The notes: generated by a model from the sequence alone, not told the origin. DNA of 13,075 bases from a bacterium (GCA_030017475.1 JASEIO010000042.1:1-13075); one strand, 5' to 3'; shown: positions 1 through 6,970, counted from the first letter of the stretch. Made by a program: numbers and translations.

Positions 1-111
1 ATTATTCAGATATCTTAATCTACTGACCTGGATACCTTGTGTCTTTACTATCCAATTTCTGATTTGCAATTATTATCTTATTGGTGGGAATATAGTGGGA
101 TAAGAGAAGGT

Positions 112-372
112 TTATCTGATAATATCAATGATTTGACCTCGGTCTGGATCGACATATTCTATTTTCTCTTCTTCGGTCTTTTCAGATTTTTCCTGCTTTT
201 CCTTTTTTTCTCTACTTCCTTTCCTACCTTCTTCATCTACTATTTCTCTTACAGTCCGGTTAGTGGATTCTACTTGAGAGGATTGATCGTGAAATGTTTT
301 TTTAGACCTTTCCGAATAATATATTTGTTGATCCTCTTGAATCGTCTTAGCTTGAAGATCGATTATGGGCAT
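112..372 (-). CDS. Small charged hypothetical protein (86 aa), possibly of a flagellar-cluster family
   Basis: The protein starts MPIIDLQ, has a very hydrophilic Lys/Glu-rich middle (about residues 45-70) and ends in a PDRGQIIDIIR tail. No membrane segment or catalytic motif is visible. A strong SD (AGGAGGGG, 378-385) lies 5 nt before the ATG, and a perfect TATAAT (401-406, minus strand) lies upstream, so this strand is the coding one. The layout of an IDLQ-like start, a charged linker and a Gly-x-x-(I/V)D-(I/L) tail recalls small unnamed proteins found in flagellar and chemotaxis clusters of several bacterial phyla. That resemblance is from memory and weak. The downstream neighbours that could confirm it lie outside the window. 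An overlapping plus-strand frame (37-435) is a low-complexity shadow. Confidence 0.7.
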   Translation of the reverse strand: MPIIDLQAKTIQEDQQIYYSERSKKTFHDQSSQVESTNRTVREIVDEEGRKGSREKKEKQEKSEKTEEEKIEYVDPDRGQIIDIIR

Positions 373-400
373 ACTTTCCCCTCCTACTATTCATACCTCT

Positions 401-429
401 ATTATATATATCGGCATTTTTTAGAAAAA
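401..429 (-). promoter_or_regulatory. Possible promoter of the 86-aa gene
   Basis: The minus strand carries a perfect TATAAT at 401-406, about 28 nt before the start codon. At 17-bp spacing the -35 position (424-429, TTTTTC) is a poor match to TTGACA, so the site is only partly supported. Confidence 0.4.
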
Positions 430-457
430 CTTTAATCTTAATTTTGATAAATAATGG

Positions 458-486
458 TTGATTTATGAAAGGATAAGGTGTAGAAT
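458..486 (+). promoter_or_regulatory. Possible promoter of the MBL-fold gene
   Basis: TTGATT (458-463), a 17-bp spacer and TAGAAT (481-486) match the sigma70 pattern 4/6 and 5/6. Transcription would begin within a base or two of the ATG at 493, giving a leaderless mRNA. The competing view is that AAGGTG (475-480), 12 nt before the ATG, is an SD sequence served by a promoter further upstream. Confidence 0.45.
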
Positions 487-492
487 ATATCT

Positions 493-1326
493 ATGAAGAT
501 TATCCCATTAGCATTTGATTCATTGGGTACAAGGTCAATGGCTACATATGTGGAAGCAGAGGATTGTAAAATCTTGATCGATCCGGCTGTATCTTTAGCT
601 GGAAGACGTTACGGCTATCCACCACATCCCTTGGAGATAAAAAGGATGGATGAGCACTGGGCACATATCAAAGGATATGCAAGTATTTCAGATGTCCTAA
701 TCATTACTCACTATCATTATGACCATCATAATCCAGAAGAGCCAGAAATTTTTCGAGATAAGATTGTATTTATCAAGCATCCAAGGGAATATATCAATAA
801 AAGCCAGCTGAATAGGGCAGACTTTTTTCTCTCCCAAATTAAAGGTTTGCCAAAAGAGCTTCATTTCTCTGATAGTAAGGAATTTACGGTTAAAGGCGCA
901 AAGATAAGGTTTTCAGAGCCAGTTCCTCATGGTCCAACCAACAAGCTTGGTTACGTAACAGAGGTTTCAGTTTTTGATGGTTCCTATAAACTTGTACATA
1001 CTTCAGATATACAAGGTGGAATCTTAGAGGAACAGGTAAAATTCTTATTAGAAGAGGATCCAGATTTCGTAATAATTGATGGACCAATGTTTGGAAATCC
1101 ATTACAGAATATGGTCAGGGTGATTTTAAGAACAAAGGTTCGCATGTTTCTTATTGAGCACCATTATTTGAGGGATCTGAAATGGAAGGATAAATTAAAA
1201 GAGCTTTATATAGAGGCAGAAAAAAAGGGGGTACAGGTTCTATCTTCGGCTGAATTCCTGGGTTTGGAGAACGATTTATTGGAGGCAAAAAGAAAACAGT
1301 TGTACAAGGAATACCCAGTAGAGTAG
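493..1326 (+). CDS. UPF0282-type metallo-beta-lactamase-fold hydrolase
   Basis: This 277-aa protein has the MBL-fold metal signature H73-x-H75-x-D77-H78, followed by H79. Further candidate ligands are H146 (VPHGP), H169/D172 (HTSDIQGG) and H223-H224 (EHHYLRD). The N-terminus (MKIIPLAFDSLGTRSMATYV) matches the UPF0282 family, best known from archaea such as the Methanocaldococcus homologues, and this supports the chosen start. Length fits the family. Members are predicted metal-dependent hydrolases, but I know of no established substrate. No signal peptide is seen, so it is likely cytoplasmic. It is separated from archease-rtcB by 136 bp containing hairpins and a new promoter, so it probably has its own transcript. 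A link to RNA processing is possible from context alone and is not shown. Confidence 0.88.
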   Translation: MKIIPLAFDSLGTRSMATYVEAEDCKILIDPAVSLAGRRYGYPPHPLEIKRMDEHWAHIKGYASISDVLIITHYHYDHHNPEEPEIFRDKIVFIKHPREYINKSQLNRADFFLSQIKGLPKELHFSDSKEFTVKGAKIRFSEPVPHGPTNKLGYVTEVSVFDGSYKLVHTSDIQGGILEEQVKFLLEEDPDFVIIDGPMFGNPLQNMVRVILRTKVRMFLIEHHYLRDLKWKDKLKELYIEAEKKGVQVLSSAEFLGLENDLLEAKRKQLYKEYPVE

Positions 1327-1372
1327 AAATTAGCTCGCTACGCTTGATAATATAGAAAATTGTACATTATTT

Positions 1373-1393
1373 AATCTTGCCGAAGGCAAGATT
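1373..1393 (+). terminator. Hairpin downstream of the MBL gene, possible weak terminator
   Basis: A perfect 9-bp stem (AATCTTGCC / GGCAAGATT) closes a GAA loop. It sits 46 nt after the MBL stop codon and runs into a short T tract (TTTTC including the stem end), so it could terminate MBL transcription, though the T tract is poor. Its arms share TCTTGC/GCAAGA with the next hairpin. Confidence 0.5.
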
Positions 1394-1397
1394 TTCA

Positions 1398-1420
1398 TAT
1401 TTCTTGCTTCGCAAGAAATA
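1398..1420 (+). repeat. Perfect 10-bp inverted repeat abutting the archease promoter
   Basis: TATTTCTTGC and its exact complement flank a TTC loop. The element ends one base before the -35 hexamer at 1422. It could be an operator, the second half of a tandem terminator, or part of a dispersed palindromic repeat. Bases 1381-1391 of the preceding hairpin can instead pair with 1402-1411 of this one, with a single bulged G. Confidence 0.6.
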
Positions 1421-1421
1421 C

Positions 1422-1450
1422 TTGACAATAGGATTAATGAAAGGTATAAT
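1422..1450 (+). promoter_or_regulatory. Consensus sigma70-type promoter of the archease-rtcB array
   Basis: TTGACA (1422-1427), exactly 17 bp, then TATAAT (1445-1450): both hexamers match 6/6. The expected start of transcription is about 1455-1458, leaving a 5' leader of roughly 5-8 nt before the archease ATG at 1463. That leader has no room for an SD sequence. Confidence 0.8.
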
Positions 1451-1462
1451 CAATAGTTTAAG

Positions 1463-1879
1463 ATGAAGAGGTTTGAATTACTTGATCATACGGCTGATAC
1501 GGGAATTATTGCTTATGGCCGTGATCTGAAAGATGTGTTTTGTAATGCGGCTTATGGAATGTTTTCAATAATTGCTGATTTACGCCTTGTTAAGGGAACG
1601 AAAGAGATAGATATTGCGGTCTCAGGATTAGATCTATATGGACTATTAGTGGCATGGTTGAGTGAGCTATTATACTATCAATCAGTAAAAAATATACTCT
1701 TTTCACAATTTAATATAGATGAGATGGATGAAAAAAGGTTGAAAGGACGAGCCTATGGTGAGGTATGCGATAAGACACGTCATGAACTCAAAACAGAGAT
1801 AAAGACTGTAACCTATCATCAGTTAAAAATTGAAGAGATTAGAGGTATCTGGCGGATTCAGGTTATATTTGACATATAA
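1463..1879 (+). CDS. Archease, activator of the RtcB RNA ligase
   Basis: The 138-aa protein opens with MKRFELLDHTADTGI, the family signature in which D8, H9 and D12 lie at the metal site. It ends with VIFDI, with the conserved acidic residue D137 next to the last position. Length is normal for archease (about 140 aa). Established for the family: archease speeds guanylylation and turnover of RtcB and is often encoded beside it, as here, where rtcB begins 54 bp downstream. The start is fixed by the conserved N-terminus, yet the bases before the ATG (CAATAGTTTAAG) contain no SD, and the promoter is only 12 nt away. This suggests a leaderless or nearly leaderless mRNA. Cytoplasmic. Confidence 0.93.
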   Translation: MKRFELLDHTADTGIIAYGRDLKDVFCNAAYGMFSIIADLRLVKGTKEIDIAVSGLDLYGLLVAWLSELLYYQSVKNILFSQFNIDEMDEKRLKGRAYGEVCDKTRHELKTEIKTVTYHQLKIEEIRGIWRIQVIFDI

Positions 1880-1922
1880 GTATTCTGAACATATATTTTA
1901 AAACTTTTTGTTGAATCCTTAA

Positions 1923-1931
1923 AAGGAGGAG
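1923..1931 (+). promoter_or_regulatory. Strong ribosome binding site of rtcB
   Basis: AAGGAGGAG contains a full AGGAGG core 4 nt before the rtcB ATG. The contrast with archease, the first gene of the array, which has no SD, suggests that internal genes use ordinary initiation while the first does not. Confidence 0.85.
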
Positions 1932-1933
1932 TT

Positions 1934-3394
1934 ATGGAAAGGGATTGGAGGGTGATATTAGAGAGGGTTGATGACTATAGATGGAAGATCCCTATGAGCT
2001 TTATGAAAGGTATGAAAGTTCCTGGATTGATTTATGCTGATGAGCGGTTACTAGGTCATATCAGAGAAGAGAATACACCTATCCAGGTAGCCAATGTTTC
2101 TACTTTACCTGGTATTGTTAAATATTCATTGGCCATGCCAGATATCCATTGGGGCTATGGATTGCCAATAGGAGGGGTTGCGGCAACAGATATTGAAAAA
2201 GGAGGAATTGTATCCCCTGGTGGAGTTGGTAGTGATATAAATTGTGGGGTTAGACTTGTTAGGACAGATTTACGCATGTCCGATATTAAGGATAAATTAG
2301 AACGATTAACTGCAGGGCTATTTAGAAATATCCCTTGTGGATTGGGTTCTGAGGGAAAGATCGTACTTTCTCCTCAGGATGAAAGAGAGGTATTACGCAA
2401 TGGATGTAAATGGGCAGTCAAAAAAGGTTATGGTAAAGAAGAAGATATTCTTCATACAGAAGAGGGTGGATCACTGCCTGGTGCTGATCCAGATAAGGTA
2501 AGCCAAAGGGCATTTGAACGGGGAAGAAAACAGCTTGGAACTTTGGGCTCTGGGAACCATTTCCTGGAGATTCAAGAAGTGGAAGAGATATATGATGAAA
2601 AGGCGGCCTCTGTATTTGGTCTTTTTAAAGGTCAAATTACTGTAATGATCCATTCTGGCTCTCGTGGTTTAGGGTATCAGGTGTGTGAGGATTATGTAAG
2701 GATAATGAGTGGAGTTTATAGTAGATATGGAATTACACTCGTAGATAGACAACTTGCCTGCGCCCCTTTCCACTCAAAAGAGGGAAGGGATTACTTTTCT
2801 GCCATGGCAGCAGCAGCGAATTATGCCTGGGCTAATCGCCAATGCATTATGCATTGGACTCGGGAAACATTCGAGGAAATCTTGGGGATGAATTCTAAGG
2901 AATTGGGGATGAAGTTGGTGTATGATGTGGCCCATAATATTGGTAAGTTAGAAGAGCATGTAGTAGAAGGCAAAGTGATAAAACTTTGTGTGCACAGAAA
3001 GGGTGCTACACGTGCCTTTCCTGCGAATCATCCAGATGTACCAGTTGATTACAAAGAGGTTGGTCAACCAGTTATTGTCCCAGGGGATATGGGAACTGCT
3101 TCATATGTCTTAGTTGGTACAGACCTTGGAATGGAAGAGACCTTTGGTTCTACTTGTCATGGGGCAGGAAGAGTGATGTCAAGGGCAAAGGCAAAAGAGG
3201 TAGCAAGAGGTCGAAATTTGATCCATGAATTAAAGGAGAAAGGGCTTATTGTTAAAGCAAAAGGGAGAGATACAATAGCTGAGGAGATGCCAGAGGCATA
3301 TAAGGATGTTTCTCAAGTGGTCCATGTTTTACATGAAGCAGGGATTTCCAAAAAAGTGGCTAAGATGCATCCATTAGCAGTAGTGAAAGGCTAA
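1934..3394 (+). CDS. rtcB: RNA-splicing ligase RtcB (3'-phosphate/5'-OH ligase)
   Basis: This 486-aa full-length RtcB joins RNA 2',3'-cyclic phosphate or 3'-phosphate ends to 5'-OH ends using GTP and divalent metal, in tRNA splicing or RNA repair. All key residues of the Pyrococcus enzyme have counterparts: D101 and C104 (SDINCGVR), N208, H209 and E212 (GSGNHFLEIQ), H240 (MIHSGSRG), H334 (DVAHNIG), H409 (TCHGAGR, the guanylylated histidine) and the penultimate K485 (PLAVVKG). No intein interrupts it, although inteins occur in some RtcB proteins. It follows archease by 54 bp and precedes the htrA-like gene by 23 bp, so all are probably cotranscribed. No rtcA or rtcR-like regulator lies in the window. 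Confidence 0.97.
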   Translation: MERDWRVILERVDDYRWKIPMSFMKGMKVPGLIYADERLLGHIREENTPIQVANVSTLPGIVKYSLAMPDIHWGYGLPIGGVAATDIEKGGIVSPGGVGSDINCGVRLVRTDLRMSDIKDKLERLTAGLFRNIPCGLGSEGKIVLSPQDEREVLRNGCKWAVKKGYGKEEDILHTEEGGSLPGADPDKVSQRAFERGRKQLGTLGSGNHFLEIQEVEEIYDEKAASVFGLFKGQITVMIHSGSRGLGYQVCEDYVRIMSGVYSRYGITLVDRQLACAPFHSKEGRDYFSAMAAAANYAWANRQCIMHWTRETFEEILGMNSKELGMKLVYDVAHNIGKLEEHVVEGKVIKLCVHRKGATRAFPANHPDVPVDYKEVGQPVIVPGDMGTASYVLVGTDLGMEETFGSTCHGAGRVMSRAKAKEVARGRNLIHELKEKGLIVKAKGRDTIAEEMPEAYKDVSQVVHVLHEAGISKKVAKMHPLAVVKG

Positions 3395-3404
3395 AGTTAG
3401 AAAT

Positions 3405-3413
3405 GGAGGTGGG
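3405..3413 (+). promoter_or_regulatory. Ribosome binding site fixing the htrA start
   Basis: GGAGGTGGG lies 4 nt before the ATG at 3418 and overlaps the first possible ATG at 3403, which has no SD of its own. The start at 3418 is therefore preferred. Confidence 0.8.
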
Positions 3414-3417
3414 TAAG

Positions 3418-4866
3418 ATGATTAGAAAATTGATCCAAACTGTTTTACCAATCTTGGTTATTATTTCCATCTCGTGTCGTTCTCAAACTTCTTCCTCTGT
3501 GGATAATCCTGTAGAGGTTAAGAGTGTAGAGGGATTAGGAAATATCTTTGTTAAGATAGCCGAAGAGGTCGAACCAGCAGTGGTTAATATAAGTACGGTG
3601 AGGGTAATAAAAGAAGGGACCTTTTTTCATAGAGAGTTTAGATCCCCTTTCCAAGATGAGTTTTTTGATGACTTTTTTGAACGTTTCTTTGAGTTTTTTC
3701 CTCACCCAAGAAGCTTTAAGGAAAGGAGTTTAGGATCAGGGGTAATTATAAAAAAGGAAGGATATATTCTTACAAATTGCCATGTCATAAAAGATGCTAC
3801 AGATATAAAGGTAACTTTAACTGATAAGCGGGAATTTAAAGGAAAGGTTGTTGGTTTGGATAAAAAGACGGATTTAGCGGTCATAAAGGTGGATGCAAAG
3901 GGTGATCTACCCGTAGTTAAATTAGGGGATTCTGAAAGGTTAAGAATTGGAGAATGGGTGATTGCCATAGGTAATCCCTTTGGATTAGAACATACTGTAA
4001 CTGTGGGTGTTGTTTCAGCTAAAGGAAGGGATCTGGAGATTCAAGGGCAAATATATGAAGGATTGTTGCAAACAGATGCCTCCATTAATCCAGGGAATTC
4101 TGGAGGACCATTAGTTGATATCCATGGAAGGGTAGTGGGAATAAATACTGCTATTGTATCACCAACTGGGATAGGAAGTGTAGGAATTGGATTTGCTATT
4201 CCTATCAATAAGGCAAAGGAAATAATCAATGATCTTATTGAGAAAGGGAAGGTTATTAGAGGATGGTTGGGAATAATAATTCAAGAGTTAACCCCTGCTT
4301 TAAAAGAGGCCCTTAATTTTAAAGAAGATGGGGTTTTAGTAAGTGATGTTCTTTCGGATTCTCCAGCTTCGAAAGGTGGATTAAAAAGGGGGGATATCAT
4401 TATTGAGTGTAATGGAATAAGGGTTAAGGAAGTGAAGCAACTCCAGGATATAGTTGCTAAAACAAGGCCAGAAAAAGAGGTAAATATTTTAATAGTGAGG
4501 GATGGGGTAAAAGAAATCTTATCCATAAAGATTGGTGAGATGCCAGAAGAAGGGATTGTTTTCAAGCCTAAAGAAGGGACCTGGTTAGGGGTAACGGTTC
4601 AAGATTTAACTCGAGAATTGAGAGAGCATTTTGACCTGGAAAAAGGAGAAAGGGGTGTTTTAATTACTGATGTTGAAGTTGGATCCCCTGCTGATGAAGC
4701 AGGTTTGCAGCAGGGAGATTTGATAAAAGAGGTAAATGAACAAAAGATTCATGATGTATCGAAGTTTGAGAGGGAAATAAATAAAATTGCACCTGGTAAA
4801 TCCTGCCTATTACTAATAAAAAGAAAGGAACATACATTTTTTGTAGTAGCAAAGCGAGAAGAATAA
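3418..4866 (+). CDS. HtrA/DegP-family serine protease with two PDZ domains
   Basis: The 482-aa protein begins with a basic-then-hydrophobic export segment (residues 1-20) ending in SISC, so it is exported and may be a lipoprotein anchored at C20. The lipobox is imperfect, with Ser at -3. The trypsin-like domain carries the triad H122 (TNCHV), D152 (TDLAV) and S228 (GNSGGPL). A Phe/Asp/Glu-rich stretch (about 69-96) matches the variable LA-loop region seen in DegP/DegQ proteins. PDZ1 spans about 281-370 and PDZ2 about 387-475. The family degrades or refolds damaged envelope proteins as oligomeric cages. It lies 23 bp after rtcB and 1 bp before lepB. Whether it is DegP, DegQ or another HtrA cannot be decided, so no symbol is given. 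Confidence 0.93.
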   Translation: MIRKLIQTVLPILVIISISCRSQTSSSVDNPVEVKSVEGLGNIFVKIAEEVEPAVVNISTVRVIKEGTFFHREFRSPFQDEFFDDFFERFFEFFPHPRSFKERSLGSGVIIKKEGYILTNCHVIKDATDIKVTLTDKREFKGKVVGLDKKTDLAVIKVDAKGDLPVVKLGDSERLRIGEWVIAIGNPFGLEHTVTVGVVSAKGRDLEIQGQIYEGLLQTDASINPGNSGGPLVDIHGRVVGINTAIVSPTGIGSVGIGFAIPINKAKEIINDLIEKGKVIRGWLGIIIQELTPALKEALNFKEDGVLVSDVLSDSPASKGGLKRGDIIIECNGIRVKEVKQLQDIVAKTRPEKEVNILIVRDGVKEILSIKIGEMPEEGIVFKPKEGTWLGVTVQDLTRELREHFDLEKGERGVLITDVEVGSPADEAGLQQGDLIKEVNEQKIHDVSKFEREINKIAPGKSCLLLIKRKEHTFFVVAKREE

Positions 4867-4867
4867 T

Positions 4868-5458
4868 ATGTTTAAGATAAGACGTCCAAAATCAAAGATA
4901 TATGAATATATCGAGGTTGTGGTTACTGCATTCATTTTAGCTATGATTGTTAGAACCTTCGTTATTCAAGCCTTTAAGATTCCTTCCCGGTCTATGGTTC
5001 CAACACTTCGGGTTGGCGACCATTTATTTGTATGTAAATTTATCTATGGTATACCTATACCCTTTACAGATAAAAAGGTGTTTGAATTTCATTCTCCCAA
5101 AAGGGGAGATATAATAGTTTTTAAGTGCCCTACTGATTTGAAAAAGGACTATATAAAAAGGGTAATCGGCTTGCCAGGGGATGAAATTATGATTAGGAAT
5201 AAGCAGGTTTATATTAATGGAAAACCGATTAAGGAACCTTATAAGATTCATTCCAGCCTTCGTACTTTTTTAGCAGACTCTCCTCGAGATAACTGGAAAG
5301 AGCCAAAAAAGGTACCCAAAGATTGCTACTTTATGCTTGGTGATAATCGAGATGATTCAACAGATTCTCGTTTTTGGGGATTTTTAGAAAAAAGGTTAAT
5401 AAAAGGGAAGGCTATATTTATCTATTGGCCGCCAAATAGAATAGAGATAATTAGATAG
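4868..5458 (+). CDS. lepB: Signal peptidase I
   Basis: This 196-aa type I signal peptidase cleaves signal peptides from exported proteins on the outer face of the cytoplasmic membrane. One N-terminal membrane segment (about 14-34) is followed by box B with the catalytic S42 (IPSRSMVPTL), the general base K97 (YIKRVIGLPGDE) and the GDNRDDSTDSRFWG box typical of the family. The single-anchor short form is normal outside the enterobacteria. The ATG lies 1 bp after the htrA stop with only a weak purine-rich SD, which suggests translational coupling. Its place next to an exported HtrA protease makes a small secretion and envelope-quality pair. Confidence 0.95.
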   Translation: MFKIRRPKSKIYEYIEVVVTAFILAMIVRTFVIQAFKIPSRSMVPTLRVGDHLFVCKFIYGIPIPFTDKKVFEFHSPKRGDIIVFKCPTDLKKDYIKRVIGLPGDEIMIRNKQVYINGKPIKEPYKIHSSLRTFLADSPRDNWKEPKKVPKDCYFMLGDNRDDSTDSRFWGFLEKRLIKGKAIFIYWPPNRIEIIR

Positions 5459-5472
5459 ATGGGGGTTATAGA

Positions 5473-5925
5473 ATGGATTTTGGGCATTTACTTGATAAAC
5501 GGTTGATTTTGTTGGATTTAAAGACGAATAATAAAAATGAAACAATCCAGAGGCTTGTAGATTTAATCAGTAAGTCAAAGGATATTAAAGATAAAAGGAA
5601 GGTTTTGGATGCAATTATAGAAAGGGAGCGGACGATGAGTACAGGTATCGGTAAGGGGATTGCTATCCCTCATGCAAAGAGTAATGCAGCTAAGCGGATC
5701 GTTGTTGCCTTTGCCAGATCAAAAGAGGGTGTGGAGTTTGATGCTGTGGATAAGAATCCTGTTTATCTTTTTTTTATAGTGGTCGGTCCTGAAGAGTCTC
5801 AGGATGAATATCTAAAGGTTATGGCTCATCTTACTTCATATCTAAATAAAGAAATAAATAGAAAGAATCTAATGGAGGCAAGATCAGAGAAGGAGATAAT
5901 GGCTCTGGTCAGTAAGATAGAGTAA
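5473..5925 (+). CDS. PTS EIIA domain protein, fructose/nitrogen (PtsN) type
   Basis: A 150-aa stand-alone EIIA of the fructose/mannitol type. The phosphorylated histidine is H67 in the motif GKGIAIPHAKS, preceded by RERTMSTGIG, the typical family block. Such single-domain proteins are usually regulators rather than sugar transporters, receiving phosphate from HPr or NPr. No EIIB, EIIC, HPr or EI gene is in the window, which fits a regulatory role. GGGGG about 9 nt before the ATG may serve as SD. It begins 14 bp after lepB and ends 5 bp before the CBS gene. Confidence 0.9.
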   Translation: MDFGHLLDKRLILLDLKTNNKNETIQRLVDLISKSKDIKDKRKVLDAIIERERTMSTGIGKGIAIPHAKSNAAKRIVVAFARSKEGVEFDAVDKNPVYLFFIVVGPEESQDEYLKVMAHLTSYLNKEINRKNLMEARSEKEIMALVSKIE

Positions 5926-5930
5926 TCTTG

Positions 5931-6383
5931 ATGAAGGTAAAAGAATATATGACTAAAGAAGTTACAACTGTATCATCTTCTGCAACATTTAGAGAAGTGG
6001 GAGAGATTCTTTATAAAAACGCCTTTGATATTCTGCCTGTTATTGATAAAAAAAAGGAGCTCTTGGGAGTTGTCTCTAAGGCAGATCTTTTGCATGCAGT
6101 GCTTCCTGATTATTTTGATTTACTAAGTGATTTTTCCTTCGTTCGGGATTTTGGAGCCTTAGAGATAGATAAGGATTCTATTTTTATGATAGAACGCTTA
6201 TTAGTAGTTTCAGATTTGATGACCAAACATGTTATTACTATAGGGGAAGATGATTCCTTACTTAAAGCAATAGCCGTAATGAATAAAAATAAGGTCAGGG
6301 TACTACCAGTAGTAAAGGGAAATAAATTAATAGGGATTATTTCAAGACGTGATATATTACGTGCCTTTTTAACCACAGATTAA
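5931..6383 (+). CDS. CBS-domain pair protein
   Basis: The 150-aa protein consists of two CBS motifs, about 1-60 (VKEYMTKEVTTV ... LLGVVSKADLL) and 94-148 (VSDLMTKHVITI ... LIGIISRRDILRAFL), joined by a 30-residue linker (about 60-92). Pairs of this kind bind adenine nucleotides or similar ligands and act as energy or ligand sensors; no catalytic domain is attached. The ATG at 5931 is chosen; a TTG directly before it (5928) would add one residue. The SD is weak, so translation may depend on coupling to the EIIA gene 5 bp upstream. The adjacent EIIA and CBS genes suggest a small signalling pair, by inference. It ends 20 bp from the convergent cyclo-ligase gene, with no clear terminator between. 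Confidence 0.88.
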   Translation: MKVKEYMTKEVTTVSSSATFREVGEILYKNAFDILPVIDKKKELLGVVSKADLLHAVLPDYFDLLSDFSFVRDFGALEIDKDSIFMIERLLVVSDLMTKHVITIGEDDSLLKAIAVMNKNKVRVLPVVKGNKLIGIISRRDILRAFLTTD

Positions 6384-6403
6384 GAAATCCTATACTTATA
6401 CCT

Positions 6404-6970
6404 TCAGAAATCCCTGATGGTAATGACCCTTTCTTCAGTAATGATTTTATGCACCGCTATATCGTATTCCCTTACAGGAATCTTATCTATAATTTGCATT
6501 TCATAGGCTAGGCCAATAAAGGATTGGTTCTTCATCATGCTTAGTAGTTTATCATAAAATCCTCCTCCATAGCCTAAACGAAACCCGAATCTATCAAAGG
6601 CAATCCCAGGAACGATAACCAAATCTATTTCATTATGATTGATCTCTCTTATATATCCTGATTTAGGTTCATAAATCCCATATGCCCCCTTTTCTAACTC
6701 TTTCGGAAAATCCTTCAATTCAGATAAAAGTAGATCTCCACCCCTTACCTTAGGAAGGATTACCCTTTTTTTTAAAGAAAGTGACTGTCTTATCATCTCA
6801 TCTGTTTTTACTTCAGATCGAGTGGATACATAAAAAAGGATTATATGAGCATCTTTAAACTCTTTCAATGCAAATAGCCTTTCTTTAATTATCTCACTTT
6901 TTTCCAAAATCTCCTTTTCAGATAATGAATCCCTTTTAGTCCTGATCTCTTTCCGAATTTCCTCCTTCAT
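6404..6970 (-). CDS. 5-formyltetrahydrofolate cyclo-ligase (MTHF synthetase)
   Basis: This 188-aa enzyme converts 5-formyl-THF to 5,10-methenyl-THF with ATP, returning a storage folate to one-carbon metabolism. Diagnostic features are the N-terminal basic helix (KEEIRKEIRTKRDSL), IDLVIVPGIAFD (115-126) and the ATP-binding GYGGGFYDKLL loop (133-143). The ATG at 6970 is chosen because the N-terminal helix then begins as in the family; a TTG at 7000 would add ten residues. The gene overlaps the end of the OB/HD gene by 35 bp, indicating coupled translation as the last gene of a three-gene operon. There is no functional link to the nuclease upstream that I know of, though formyl-folate and the purine genes nearby are metabolically related. 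Confidence 0.95.
   Translation of the reverse strand: MKEEIRKEIRTKRDSLSEKEILEKSEIIKERLFALKEFKDAHIILFYVSTRSEVKTDEMIRQSLSLKKRVILPKVRGGDLLLSELKDFPKELEKGAYGIYEPKSGYIREINHNEIDLVIVPGIAFDRFGFRLGYGGGFYDKLLSMMKNQSFIGLAYEMQIIDKIPVREYDIAVHKIITEERVITIRDF

Noticed and set aside
1-111. Possible minus-strand gene running off the left edge from a TTG near position 65
   Set aside because: One frame is open to the edge, but there is no SD, the start is a TTG directly after stop codons, and the 20-odd residues match nothing I know.
37-435. Plus-strand open frame of 132 codons overlapping the first gene
   Set aside because: It is a Phe/Tyr/Ser-rich low-complexity shadow of the Lys/Glu-rich minus-strand gene, which has the SD and -10 on its own strand; this frame has none.
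3403-3417. Earlier ATG as start of the HtrA-like protease
   Set aside because: It lacks an SD and overlaps the strong GGAGGTGGG that serves the ATG at 3418; the extra residues would also precede the export signal unnaturally.
3418-3477. Firm lipoprotein call for the HtrA-like protease
   Set aside because: Cys20 follows a hydrophobic segment, but the residues before it (S-I-S) fit the lipobox poorly, so lipidation is left as a possibility only.
6384-6403. Bidirectional terminator between the CBS and cyclo-ligase genes
   Set aside because: The 20-bp gap contains no stem-loop with a T tract on either strand.
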